From Phymatolithon calcareum (taxonomy: Eukaryota; Rhodophyta; Florideophyceae; Hapalidiales): a stretch of DNA of 64,000 nucleotides. The stretch is taken from the NCBI GenBank assembly GCA_977006965.1, contig OZ345384.1, positions 1,736,001 to 1,800,000 on the forward strand, written 5' to 3'. Shown here in pieces: positions 11,776-22,900 of this stretch; within the stretch, counting starts at the first letter, position 1; each line of letters starts with the position of its first letter. A model generated the notes under the pieces. It worked only from the letters and a program-made list of their open reading frames with translations, was not told the origin of the DNA and did no database searches. The position numbers were made by a program, and so were the translations under genes.

Positions 11776-12811
11776 ATGAGGGAATACATTTTCCGTGCCG
11801 GGCATCTCTTTCTGCAGCTTCATGCAAGGAAGGAATTTTCCCAGTCCCATCTTCCCAGTTTTCCGAGCTGGGCGACACGATTTATTTGCAGAGCACTCAA
11901 AAGCGTAACAGTACAGGACCAACATTTTCCCGGCTTTTTTGGAGTTTCTACTACTGTTTACTCAAGCTTTTGGTCGCTCCTCATTGCAAGAATGCCTCCG
12001 GATGGCATGCCTGTGTACCTGCTGTGGGCATTTTTGTTCTTAAAAGCACACAGTATTGAGCACGTGCGCAGCTCTCTTGCCGGCACGGACAAGAAGATAT
12101 TCCGCAATTGGTGCAGAATATTTGTGAATCTTTATCTGATTTAGGCGTTGTAAGTTTTAAAGGGCTAAAGTGGACATCGAACTGCTTTCTCTTGTCTGGG
12201 TGCTGACATTGTATATTATAGATTGATTGGGAGCGGCGGTACGCGGAAAGGTCTCTGCACGGATGCTGGATCTCTGTTGATGGCACGGATTTCAGGGTAC
12301 TAGAGCCATACCCTTTTGACCCACCCTTATTTTCGTTCAAGCGTAAGGCGGCGGGCCTTCGCTACGAGGTTGGTCTATCAGTGGAGCATAGAAAAATTGT
12401 GTGGGTTCCTGGTGCTACCACTGTAGTGTCCCAGGTCTTACTATTTACAGAAGCCTTTTGAAGGGTGCTCTTCACCAGGACGATAAAGTTATTTCCGATT
12501 CTGGGTATAGGGACAGCAGTTGTTTGACGCCTCCTGGTAAAAATGACGATATTGCAAATTTGCACTCTAACCTGCACGTGCGCCATGAGACCGTAAAAAA
12601 GCGTTTCAAGCAGTTCTCTGTTCTGTCTACTCGATTTAGACAGGATATATCGAAACATTCGATCTGATTGTATGCCGTTGCGCAGACTACAAAGCTTCTG
12701 ATGGCCACCGAGCCTCTTTTTTTCGTTGTATATATTGAAGTAATACCCTTCATTGAAAGGTTTCAAACTTTTGTTTACAAGACAGTTGAGCTCGATATCA
12801 AGCGCCACTAG
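11776..12811 (+). pseudogene. PIF/Harbinger-like DDE transposase pseudogene with one intron
   Basis: The N-terminal part contains FLKAHSIEHVRSSLAGTDKK followed by IFRNWC, as in algal and oomycete Harbinger-type transposases. After an apparent intron (12150-12221) the frame resumes IDWERRY and SVDGTDFRV (first catalytic Asp), then ISDSGYRD (second Asp) and HVRHETVKKRFKQFSVL (Glu-containing motif), ending LYAVAQTTKLLMATEPLFF. Breaks: a one-base frameshift just before the intron, another near 12460 (TTT TGA before LLKGALHQDD), and an in-frame TGA at 12665-12667. All three catalytic motifs are visible, so decay is moderate. The element's own ends were not found. Confidence 0.75.
12150..12221 (+). 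other. Probable spliceosomal intron, 72 nt, in the Harbinger transposase
   Basis: The donor is GTAAGT and the acceptor TTATAG. Removing these 72 nt joins SDLGV (in the shifted frame) to IDWERRY in phase 0, which matches the continuous protein seen in related transposases. Without removal the interval has stops. Confidence 0.6.
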
Positions 12812-13093
12812 TCCTATGAACAGCCTGCCAGTGGCACATGAATAGTTCCCAATTATTCTTTACTGTTTGAAAGTGCGTCAAATGATATGGATTAATTAAT
12901 AATCTAAATTATGGCACGAATTTCCAACTTCAGCGGTATTTCCCGGACTACCCAGCGTTATACAGTGCTATGGATAAAAACAGCGAAACGCTGCAGAGTG
13001 TATAACGATAATCTAAAAGATTCTAATTCGTCTTACTGGTTTAAGTAGATCACCAAAGAAATCTTATACGTTTTCGCAATAGATATGTTGTGA

Positions 13094-14427
13094 AAATAAT
13101 AATGAGGAAATTCGCTGCATGGACCGAAAAAGGTGGCAAAAATCGCTACATCGACACCCTTGCAAAAACTACAACTCGTTATGATTTCAGCTAGACAGCC
13201 GCTTATCATTACACGTAATTAAGAGGATTTATTGAGAAGGTACCATGTGTCCCACTTGAGGAAAGTCGGCACGTTTCTAATCGCGTTATACTAGCATCGA
13301 GAGTTGTCAGTTATCTTATTCAGAATTGCATAATATCACGCCAATGGCTCGCGCCACTTCATTCTCTTCGGTAGGGGTCCATGTGGGCGTCTTCAGTGTT
13401 CTGCTGAGTGTACCAATTGCCCATGCTCCTTGACTACCCATATATTCAATCAGCTTCCTTATTATTACACTAATAATCCGCTACTCAAAGTACTCTGCAC
13501 CTCGTCTCACTCGACTGCTGAGCTAACTCACAACGCTCTCGCCGGAACCGTCTGAACTCCTGGAGAAGATGGAGCTCGTGCTAAGGGTGGGTGACTGCCC
13601 TGGAGCAAACTTTGACGACGTTGTCAACCTCGTAATCGCCCACAGCACGTCTATTGGCAAGGCAAGTTCCTCACGCCTTGCTGCTACAAGAAGCACCAGG
13701 AAAATCCGCTGACTGGAGAAGTCGTCTGTGGAGCCGGAGGTCATCGAAAGCGACATGCTGAGGTTTTTTGTTAGCAGCCAAGTGACACCATTCCCTGTGG
13801 TAGTTAACAGCGACTACCGCGATACATGCTCTTGCCGCCACTTTGAAGAGCACCAGCGGCCATGTATCCACGTCGTCGCTGCACCTTTACGCTTGGCGCA
13901 GCATCGAGTCGCGTTCGACCCGTGAAACAAGATCTGGTGTGGGACCCATGGCTATTGATAACGTGGGCGAAGCAACACGAGGGCATCATCATTCGTTTTG
14001 CAGTCACTGGTTACCAGCTAGTACAGGATGAGTTGGTTCCGTTTGACCTTGTCGCTAAGCTGGGCCGCAAGCGCAACAGGCCCTACTTCCCGTCCGAAAT
14101 GAGGTCCCGTCACGGCAACGGTTACTTCTCGCAGACATGCGCCAAGCTGAACATCCGCAATGTTGTTGAGGCGAAGCGAAAACACATCGACAAAGCGGCT
14201 CAGTCCATGATAATTGACCTCACCACCTGTGATGACGGAGATGCTACTTGCGACGAGGAGCTGAAGCATAGAGCGTTGCGCATGAAATAAATATTATTTT
14301 TTTGATAAGTTTATTTCTATGGAGTGTTCTGTGTATCATAGCGAGTAGTAGTTATTGCAAGGGGTGCTGATTTAGCGAATTTTGCCACCTTTTTCGGTCC
14401 ATGCAGCGAATTTCCTCAAATAATAAT
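13094..14427. mobile_element. MULE derivative with ~84-bp terminal inverted repeats and 10-bp target duplication
   Basis: The element proper is 13104-14417. Its left end begins GAGGAAATTCGCTGCATGG and the right end is the reverse complement. The first 38 bp match exactly, and similarity continues for about 84 bp (to about 13187, and from about 14334). Both ends are followed by the same 10 bp AAATAATAAT (13094-13103 and 14418-14427), a fit to the 8-11-bp target duplications of Mutator-like elements, though the sequence is of low complexity. Inside is only the 3' end of a MULE transposase gene. This is therefore a deleted, non-autonomous copy that was probably mobilised by a full-length relative. 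Confidence 0.85.
13716..14290 (+). pseudogene. 3' fragment of a MULE transposase with SWIM finger
   Basis: The fragment reads VIESDMLRFFVSSQVTPFPV, then DTCSCRHFEEHQRPCIHVVA, which is an intact SWIM pattern C-x-C-x(n)-C-x-H. Near 13885 the frame shifts by one base and continues as a C-terminal tail of about 130 residues (GAASSRVRPVKQDLVWDPW ... KHRALRMK) ending in TAA. The DDE core is absent. It lies wholly within the TIR-bounded element. The remnant at 5.9-7.1 kb contains the homologous SWIM segment with stops in it. Confidence 0.75.
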
Positions 14428-14589
14428 AGTAGTAGCGGCAGCACGCAAATATAAATCGACTATTGTGAGTGCCAGGTTGAGATTTCCGGTCCAAAACACG
14501 CTGATGATGCGAAATTTGCCCAGTTTTGCAAAAGTTTAAAGGTAATCTTACACCAAAATCTTTTCAATTCTATTCTGACTACTGAAAAA

Positions 14590-16416
14590 GTAGTGGATGC
14601 CCCTGGTATGACAGAAAGCCCCCAGCGCTTGCAAAGAACAAATGGAAACGAGGCGGGCGCGCTGAAAACGGATGGAAACGTGGATGGAAGTCAATATCGG
14701 CTGAAAGCGCAACAAAAGCGCCTAGGTCTTCTTGAAACGCGGCGGGTGCCTCGAGGTCGTCCAGAATGTGACAGGCGCGCCGCGGTCGGCGGGAAATGTA
14801 ACAGGCACGCCGATGTTGGCTGGAAACGTGAACAGAGCGCCGCTGTCTGCAGGATACGTGACGGGCGCACCGAATTCGGCTGGAAACACCGTGAGTGCGC
14901 CAAGGGCCATCACGGCAGGAGCACTGTCGACGGTCACAGCACGCATGCCGGTGATACGTGTTAGTTCGACAAACGCACCAATGACACCACTTTCGTCCGA
15001 TACAGTGGGGAATGCGCAAGTTTCGACAGCACCGGAAACGTCGGTAACCCCGGCGACACGTACTGAAGAGGTAATTGCTATGGGTGGTATATCGACTTTG
15101 ACAATGTCACGTGCTCCGCCATTTGGACGATCTGGCCTCGTGAATCGTGAAGTTCGACTCGCTCGTGAAACGAAAAAGTGTGCGTGCACTCGTTATAAGA
15201 ACAGGACAGTTGATCTTCCCCAGTTTCAGTGCATCACACAGGGATGCGAGAAGAGTGTTCACGCTACATGCTACTCGTTGTTTCTGTTAGAGATGGGCGT
15301 CTCTGAGGAAGATTCAGGCACTCAGTAAGGGCAGATGTGCACGAGACTTTGTCTGAAGAAGCTGCGATGCTTGCCGAACAGCGGCGTGCAACGTCATCGC
15401 GCAAGCAGAGGACGCTATGGAACCAAGACGGAAGCTTGGCTGTTTTGATGAACTGGTTGACAACAGAGAGTACCTACGAGAAGTATACCGGTGAAAGTGG
15501 ATCAAAAGGGCGAACTAAAGACGGTTATCACTCAGAAATCAAGCGAATTATCGATGGAACCGAGGGATGCACTGAAAGATTGGAAAAAGACATCGCCTCT
15601 AAGATTGCATCACTAGAAAGAGCGTTCCGTGATCCATCGTACAAGCTAAAGAACACAGGAACAGGGCTCAGTGACCTTGGTGAGATACGCATGTACGTAT
15701 TGAAAAAGTGACCCCAGTACTACGATCTAGATCCTGCCATGTCTGAGCGGCAGAACACCCGGCTGCTGTCTATGAATGAGGCCAGTCTGGGAGACTCTGA
15801 TGCTGTCCGTGAGGAAAACGCACGCAATGGGAACAGTAAACCTTCGCTGCTCAACGTACGCGAGAATAGATCATGGGAATCGATGTTCCGTGCCGAGGGT
15901 CTACATAATGATGACGATGACGACATTACCCCGGACAATCAAGAAGATGACAACGCGTAGCGCGTACAACAGCCCGATGCAAATGAGGAATATGCTGTCA
16001 CACCTGTTGCAAACCGTGCCCGTCCTGATGTTTCACTTCTACGCAATGATTCACACTTAAACTAGAGACGCCGACTTTCGCTGACGTCCTCTGGAGACGC
16101 CGCAGAGCGGCGCACCAAGAAACAGCGAATGGCAAAGAAATCGGGTGGAAGTGATAGTCATTTGGGACTGTTTGATTCCTCGCAACTTTTAGACCTGCGT
16201 CGAGATGAGCTGGGTCTAAAACGAGAGGAAATTGATTCCAGAAAGCAAGTCGATAGCGCCACAGCAACTAAGTTACGAGCTGAAACAAATTTTGTTGAAG
16301 CGCGAGCAGTCCGAGAAATGTAACAAGCTCGCTTCGAACTCATGGAACAGGCAAAAGAACTGCGCGATATGGGTTTTACACAGGACGAAATCGACGCCGC
16401 ACTCGGATCCCAGTAA
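14590..16416 (+). pseudogene. Myb/SANT-like DNA-binding protein of a Harbinger-type element
   Basis: Harbinger-type elements carry a second gene for a Myb/SANT-like protein that binds element ends and helps the transposase. Segments in order: a decapeptide repeat region; a Cys/His-rich patch (CACTRYKNRTVDLPQFQC, then HATC); the SANT-like domain LWNQDGSLAVLMNWLTTES through YHSEIKRIIDG and KIASLERAFRD (15415-15640); a linker with an acidic run DDDDDITPDNQEDD; and a charged helical C-terminus ending LRDMGFTQDEIDAALGSQ. Breaks: a frame change near 15330, an in-frame TGA at 15709-15711 (between VLKK and PQYYDLDP, where relatives have Cys or Trp), a further break near 15960-16100, and a TAA at 16321-16323 with the frame continuing to 16416. 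It converges with the transposase remnant at 16447. Confidence 0.7.
14768..14887. repeat. Tandem 30-bp repeat, about four units, coding
   Basis: The four 30-bp units begin GTGACAGGC/GTAACAGGC/GTGAACAGA/GTGACGGGC and encode decapeptides of the type VTGAPxSAGN. A fifth, partial unit follows. In-frame length conservation suggests the repeat arose while the gene was coding. Confidence 0.8.
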
Positions 16417-16446
16417 GTAGACAACAATTTGCGCGTGGTAAATCAC

Positions 16447-17925
16447 TCAGTGAATACCTTTGCCGGGTAGCTCGCCTAAGTAATTAAAAAGCTGCTCCCG
16501 TGTTAAATCTTTTGGTGCATCCAAGGCGACCCTCACCAACTGATTCAGTTCATCGTCGTCATCACGTCGAAGTAATTCTTCGTCAATCCACGCGTCGTCG
16601 TACTCGACGTCAATCATTAATTTATGCAGTATCACGCATGCCTTAACATAACGGCAGATGCGCTCCATGCTTTTCTTTCCTGTCACGTTTATGCGCACAT
16701 TCTTCAACCAGGGGATTCTTCCCTTTAGTAAACCGATGCAGTGTTCGGATTTCACGCGTGGCTTTGCTAGCAGCTCATTGAATGCCGACTTTTTAGTACT
16801 CAAGGCACATCCTGCCGCGGATTTAAATGCGGACACAATATGTGCATCACTAGTGAATGCCTAAACGGTCAATAAATATTCCATACACTGAACGTAGTGA
16901 GAAGAGCATTTGTTCAGCTTACAATTTCGCCACACGCGGTTATCATGCACTGAGACCGGCCAGCCGACGACGTAATAGTTTATTCGACTGTGATGATCAC
17001 ACACACAACGAACATATTTATCGCATAGCCACCTTTGCGCGTGAAGTACCTCTCCCCAAACTGCAAAGGTCGGGTTTGAAGCGGCAACAGCGTGCCGTCC
17101 ATGAGTCCGACACAATTAGGCCAAATAGCTTGGATTTCTTTTGCTGTGAGTCGTCGTTCGTCCTAATCTGGCCACCTGTACGCCTTGGATTCAAGTGACA
17201 GGACATTCTTCAGCGCTCGCACGTGAAACTGTTCAGCCGTACATTTTCCGATGCGAAAATGTGAAGCCAGTGATTTGTTCGATGCAGCGCTCCCTTTTTA
17301 CCCAATATATTTAAGCAGCACTAGCAACTGATATTCGGATGGAGCTTGACGATGTGTGCTTCGACCAGACGGGCAAACAACAGGATGCGACTTGATTCCG
17401 TTATGAAAACGGAAGAATGCATCACGAGGTATTCGATAGTGGAATAGAATGTCGTCCTTGAACCGCAATGTATCAACATCGCCGTCCTCTTCGCCGTACA
17501 GGATCTCGTGAAACCTCTTATCACTTCACTTACGGTAGCCCGAGCACTTGCAATACCGTGATGCACTGAGCGATTAGAGTGCCCTTTGCGCTAACAAAAG
17601 TTCATCGGTCACAGATTGATCACTTTGGGCTCCGAAAGCTAACTCCCAGCCCAATCCGAGCTGACGCAGCTGCTGCACTCTCTGCGCCAAATGTGTCCTG
17701 ACGCGCATCTTCATGTTCACGCGAGGCATTTTCAAACCGCGTGAGTAGGAAGCGCAATTCGGAAAGCAGAACGGCTAAATAGGAGCTAGATTCGCCCAAA
17801 TCCAAGAAGCCCGTTTCAATAATTTGCCGAAATCGTGCGACCATTAAAATTCTAGAAAAGTTGCTTCCAAATTGGAGAGAAGTATTTGGGCTCAAATAGG
17901 AACGCCAAATTGGGAATTTTGACAA
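16447..17925 (-). pseudogene. Harbinger-type (HARBI1-like, DDE_Tnp_4) transposase pseudogene
   Basis: The leftward C-terminal part is well preserved: FNELLAKPRVKSEHCIG (with the family Glu) and LLKGRIPWLKNVRINVTGKK, then CVILHKLMIDVEYDD. Upstream, in shifted frames, are NCVGLMDGTLLPLQTRP (first Asp region) and INYYVVGWPVSVHDNRVWRN. A TAG at 16861-16863 sits in the YLL-x-D-S-A-F block, and the second catalytic Asp there is replaced (LLTV-stop-AF). Another frame change lies at a GT-rich run near 17000. Weakly similar N-terminal text extends to about 17925. Together with the convergent Myb/SANT-like gene it forms a typical two-gene Harbinger unit, now dead. I did not find convincing terminal repeats. 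Confidence 0.75.
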
Positions 17926-17939
17926 TCCCTAGTCTACTG

Positions 17940-18001
17940 AAAAGTGGTCTTTAAATTTCAAGACTTTTCATGAAAAGTCTTGATATTTACAGACCACTTT
18001 T
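17940..18001. repeat. Zero-loop inverted repeat, 31-bp arms
   Basis: AAAAGTGGTCTTTAAATTTC onward meets its own reverse complement at 17970/17971. The 31-bp arms differ at two positions, so the sequence can extrude as a cruciform. It adjoins the Harbinger remnant and the recombinase element. Confidence 0.9.
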
Positions 18002-18007
18002 GAATCA

Positions 18008-18032
18008 CACACCCTACATGATGTAGGGTGTG
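18008..18032. repeat. 25-bp perfect palindrome
   Basis: CACACCCTACAT, one central G, then ATGTAGGGTGTG. The half-site GATGTAGGGTGTG recurs at 19863, at the other side of the recombinase element, so it may mark element ends. Confidence 0.85.
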
Positions 18033-18042
18033 ACATGTGTGG

Positions 18043-18163
18043 GTTGTGCACCGGCTGCGAAGGATGACATGAGCCCGAGGGCATGATTTTCAACCGAGGC
18101 GCAGCCGAGGTCCGAATATCATGGCCTGAGGGCGATTGTCATCCCGAGAGTACGGTGCACAAC
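18043..18163. repeat. Imperfect 120-bp hairpin rich in CCGAGG motifs
   Basis: GTTGTGCACCG at 18043 pairs with CGGTGCACAAC ending at 18163. Inner segments GGATGACA/TGTCATCC and the ATGAGCCCGAGGGCATGAT-like blocks also pair. No coding frame crosses it. Confidence 0.7.
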
Positions 18164-18413
18164 ACGCTTGTCAACTGGCTGAGGGGGTAGACATCGGCTT
18201 CCTCTTGCAACTGATTGCTTCTATGTCATAACTCCTCACGTAATCCCGTACACTTCTGAGGGTCCATAACTCTTCACATCAGTTGCAAGAGATAGCACAT
18301 GTCTGTACCCTCAGCCGGTTGACAACTCCTCACATCCGCACAGCGCTGCGGCATTACTCCCTCGGAGCAAAATTATGCAGTTGACAATCCAGAACAGTGT
18401 CTAACTTGACGCC

Positions 18414-19337
18414 ATGGAGAAAACAACCCACGATCCTTCAGCGACTGGAGCTCCCCTAGACCAGATTATTGACTCCGAATGGTCGGACATTGAAGCGGAG
18501 AATGGTTCCTTCCACCCGTCAGCGTCTACCTTCGCGCCTCCTAAGCCACAAGAGCCTACGATCCCGCTGCTCCCGCGTACACGAACCCCTCAAAGCTCAC
18601 TGCCGGATCGGGGCTGTATGCGCGCTGTGCGCGACAAACCCACACAAATTTTAATTTGGAACCGCACAGCGCTGGGTGGTATCTTAAACTTGTACCAAGA
18701 CATCGATCATTACCTGAGTATGCGTTGTGCGATCGATTGTGGAAGTGATCCGTTTTTTCTTGGTGTAAACCCGCGTGCTACAAAGTTTTCAAAATTCTTT
18801 AAGAAGCAGCATCTTGGGAAGAACTCATTTGGAAGGATTGTCGGCAATGTTTGCAATGAAGTTGGGATCAAAGGATCAGGTGCGAAGGGGGGAATGGTTA
18901 CACACGGAATCAGCGCAACTGTAACATCTCTACTCCTTGCATCGGAACACGCTGACTCGTCAGTGAGCATGCGAACGGGGCACCGCGATCCTCGCAGCCT
19001 TCAGAACTATCAAAATTTAGATGGATACGAGGGACAGCAGCAGCAGCGAGACATATTCCTGGAACAACCACCTTGCCAGCTACCGGGGAATCTGAAGAAG
19101 GCTAAACATGAGGCGATTGGTGCTGAGACGCACAAAGAGAGTCTCCGCTTGCGCACTTCCCTGGCTCCTACTCCATCGATTCATGGTACTCCGGAAAACC
19201 TTGAGGCGGCGCGCCATATGTCTACAACTGGAAGCTCTTCTCTTAGGTTTCTCTCTACCTTGCGCGCCGTTTCCGGAAGCACTATTAGTGTTGTCATTAA
19301 TAACCATCCAATTAAGAACCCTGACACTTGCAAATGA
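18414..19337 (+). CDS. Crypton-like tyrosine recombinase C-terminal fragment, 307 aa
   Basis: The uninterrupted frame starts at ATG 18414 and ends TGA. Residues about 118-210 resemble the catalytic half of Crypton-type tyrosine recombinases: DPFFLGVNPRATKFSKFF, LGKNSFGRIVGNVCNEVGIK, VTHGISATVTSLLL (H-x-x-R box), MRTGHRDPRSLQNYQNLDG (GH box and candidate nucleophile Tyr). In the H-x-x-R box the Arg is replaced (HGIS), and the N-terminal half carrying the first catalytic Arg is missing or replaced by unrelated low-complexity sequence. The C-terminal tail ends in an STISVVINNHP-type segment like those of some Crypton proteins. Strand breakage is therefore unlikely; it may be a relic or a repurposed DNA-binding protein. 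Confidence 0.6.
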   Translation: MEKTTHDPSATGAPLDQIIDSEWSDIEAENGSFHPSASTFAPPKPQEPTIPLLPRTRTPQSSLPDRGCMRAVRDKPTQILIWNRTALGGILNLYQDIDHYLSMRCAIDCGSDPFFLGVNPRATKFSKFFKKQHLGKNSFGRIVGNVCNEVGIKGSGAKGGMVTHGISATVTSLLLASEHADSSVSMRTGHRDPRSLQNYQNLDGYEGQQQQRDIFLEQPPCQLPGNLKKAKHEAIGAETHKESLRLRTSLAPTPSIHGTPENLEAARHMSTTGSSSLRFLSTLRAVSGSTISVVINNHPIKNPDTCK

Positions 19338-19526
19338 CCTCCAGATGAATTGGTAACTTCATGTTCATCGATCTAGTTTTAATAAAAATATATTGCAATA
19401 TTGTTTACAGCTCCGGTTGCCGAACACGCTCTTGTGATTGATGATGCTCCGCCGAGGACACCTGTGCCACATGACCACGAAGGGAATGATATTCAACTAA
19501 AGAAAAGTCGAGATTCGAAGCTAATT

Positions 19527-19762
19527 ATCTGAGAGTGATTGGTGCCTGGAGGGAATAATTGGAAACCAACCTGTCTTTTCAATGAAGAATATTGATTCCC
19601 AGATCTTCCTGAGAGACCAGGTGTACCCTTAGAACATACTCAGATCTGAGAGTGATTGATTCATCGAGAGCATAATTGGAAACCAGCTTGTTTTTTCAAT
19701 GAAGAAAATTGATTCCCAGCTCTTCCTGAGAGACCGGGGACACCCTTAGAACATACTCTAAA
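19527..19762. repeat. Tandem duplication, 117-bp unit, two copies
   Basis: Both units start ATCTGAGAGTGATTG (19527 and 19644) and end CCTTAGAACATACTC. They differ by scattered substitutions. They lie between the recombinase ORF and the right inverted repeat. Confidence 0.85.
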
Positions 19763-19993
19763 AATAGTATTTCGTCTTGCCCTATATGTCATCCCTAGGG
19801 ATGACATAAAAGCAATCAGTTACAAGAGGAATCCGATGTCCACCCCTCAGCCGGTTGACAAGATGTAGGGTGTGTGATTGTCGACAACACGCTCCACTTT
19901 GTCACACGCCCCCAAGAAACAACGCTGCCTATCTCTACCGACTCTACCGCTTCCCCTGAACTAGCTGCAGTCCGCAGTGTAGGCGACGTCGAC

Positions 19994-22900
19994 ATGGAAG
20001 CCGTCGGCGCCGCAGCCTCCGTAATTGGCATCATCGCGGAAGCGCGCTATGTTATCAACTGTGTCAAGAACCGAATTGCCATCATCCGGCATGCACCAGA
20101 CACTTTCCAAAGCCTAAACGAGGAAATCAATCGGGCGAAGCAGCACATCACGAACGTGGAGGAACGTCTTTTATCGGCACCAACGGCCATCTCCACTAGC
20201 ATGCGTACTCTCTTCGACGAATCATTAATGTCCGTGGGCAACATTCTCAAGCAGTGCAGCTCAATGTTGAACACTCTCGAGAACAAAGTCAAATCCGTAC
20301 TCCATCGAACTGTCCACGCCAATCACATAAGCAGCACCGTGAATTCCTTACTCCCAGAAATGGAAAGTGCTTCGAACAAGCTTCTCATTTTGATTTCCAC
20401 GCTCACCACCGGACAGAACATTGGAGAGCTTCATGATGTTATTGTTCCGAAGCTGGACTGTCAGATCCTTACTAGTGGGCTGGATAATCAGTAGACAGTC
20501 CTAGTCGGCCCTCTCCAGCCGCATGTATGATCGATAGCCCACTATAAGTACTACTGCTCTCATCTAAGTAAAGCCCTAGTCATCCTTCAGTGCTGACAGG
20601 TTATGGGCCTATACGCCTAATCACTGACCAACACGGAAACTTTTGCCAAACTCGCCTCCGGGCGACACAAGCGGCACCCTACCAAGCCCGCACCTAACTA
20701 CAAGGAGAGCGCCAGCTCTGTAAGTGACGCCCATTCGTCACCGCCCCATTCTCAACCACCATCTTCACCACAGACGCCCCCTTCCTCACAACCAACAACA
20801 CCAGCGTCCCCATCATCTTCCACCATTACCGACCACCACATCCCAACTCGCCCCTGGCCAAGGACAGCATCGCCACGCTCCGCGTTGACGCCTCTAACCA
20901 TCGTGATTGGAGGCTGTGCGTTGAGGCTGTGGTACAAGGTCAACAGGCCAATGATTTGCTCAAGCGTGAGCCTGTCGACGGGAACAAAGTCGAAGCCGCG
21001 CAGGCGGCCCTGCTAAAGTCGTTCCTCATGCTGACTGTCAGCAAATCGATGCGCCAGGCTATCTCCCCCATGAGCGCCCTCGACGCTTACAAGCACCTTA
21101 TCCAAACTGCTCCTCAGGAGTCCATATACCAGGTCTCTATCGACACGACGGTGAAGCCACTCAACTCGCACTCGTCGACCGCGGCGTACATCGCCGCCCA
21201 TAGAGACCGCCATGACAAGCTCCTCAGCGCTGATGCGGAGCACCATCTTGCCAAGCCCGCCTCGTTCATCGCCGATATTTTCGCCGGACTGCCCAACACC
21301 GCCCATTCCCACGCGATCCGTGAGCTCCACGCGTACCTCCCGGATTCTCACCGCACGTACGAGGTTGTTGACCGCCTCATTGCTTCTGTGTTACGCCTTC
21401 CGCACAACCCCCGCGCAATTTCAATAACAGGAAGGGAAACCAAAGCGCGGGAGGAAATAGGAACAAGGATTCTAATCACTTCGGCCGCCGTCCTAATGAT
21501 CCTACAGTAACGGACTACCGGTGTACGACGCACCGGATGGACAACCACGTCGAAGGTGATGACATTTGCAAGGCCATCAAGGAGACAGAGCTTTGCATTG
21601 CTTTGGAAAGCGATACAATTGTCGTGGGGAAGAGTAACGGAAGGGCAGAGACCATTTCTGTTCCAAGTATGCGGATCGCTGTTTAGCTTAAGGACCGAGA
21701 ACGCAGTTATAGGTTCTTACTTGAAAAGCGTGGAATCGCACACACCAAAGCCGTATTTGAGACCCGTGAACGCGTTTTTCGCAGATATATTGTAGTCGCA
21801 GATGCTTCGACGGGTGAGATATTGAAGCGGCTGAAAGAACACACTGGAAGAGTAGCATGCTTATCGTTTGCTGCTGGATCGAAAACAATTATCTCTGGGT
21901 CAAAAGACATATCAATCGCAGTCTGGGAATGGGAGGCATCTGAGTCGGCAGTTCGTGTTCTCGAAGGGCACAGCGCGTGGGTGAACGATGTTGCCGTGAG
22001 CAGCGATGGCAAGAAGATATTTTCGTGCTCGAATGATCGAACGTTAAGGATTTGGGAAGCGAGCAGCGGTGCACAGATTGGAGAATTCCTACAGCAGTGG
22101 CCTGTTGAGTGTGTTGCGGTTTCGAATGACGACCAATCGGTTGCAATTGGTCTGTCGGATGGAACACTGAAAGTTATGGACAGTTGCACTGGGAATTCTA
22201 TTTTCGAATATGCTGACTCGCATGGGGATTGCATAAGTTCTGTTGCATTCAATGGGACGGGCAAACGGTTGGTGACGGGGTCATGGGACAATATAATTCG
22301 TATATGGGACACGGGGGCATGGACGAGTATCGGTCAGCCGTTTGAAGGACACACAAATTGGGTGTTCTGTGTTAGATTCAGTCTTGATGGACGTCAAATT
22401 GCATCAGGATCCTATGATGGCACTGTTCGGTTGTGGGACGCCAACAGTGGAAGAAATACGTGGACATCCACAAGTGTGCATGGCTACGTGACAAGTATTG
22501 CGTTTTGTCCTAACGGGGGAACAATAATTTCCGGGTCTCTAGATGGCACTGTTCGCGCTTGGGATACACGCGTGCAAGCGGAAGCAAGTGAGTTTGAACA
22601 TGGATATGCCGCACCGGTGGAGGCCGTTGCGTTAAGCCATGACGGTCTTCGAATTGCGTCTGGATCCGATGATGGAAGGGTATGTTTGTGGGACTCGCAT
22701 ACGGTCAATCAGATTGGTGGCCCAATGGAAGGGCACACAGATGCAGTGTATTGCGTTTCGTTCAGTCATGACGGGCGGCAGGTGGTCTCCGGTTCTCGTG
22801 ACAAAACTGTTCGATTGTGGGACGCGGAGATGTTTATTCAAGGTGGTAACGCTCTTCAAGGTCACAGAGATGCGGTCTACTGTGTTGCGTTCAGCTCGGA

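Larger units (their letters stand above)
18167..19862. mobile_element. Candidate tyrosine-recombinase element with ~62-bp inverted repeats
   Basis: 18167-18229 (CTTGTCAACTGGCTGAGG...) and 19801-19862 are inverted copies of each other, with about six differences over 62-63 bp. A further shorter inverted copy lies at 18279-18325. They enclose one ORF with tyrosine-recombinase features (18414-19337) and a 117-bp tandem duplication. Classic Cryptons lack terminal inverted repeats, so either this is a variant or the repeats belong to an unrelated host element. Target duplications could not be defined. Confidence 0.5.
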
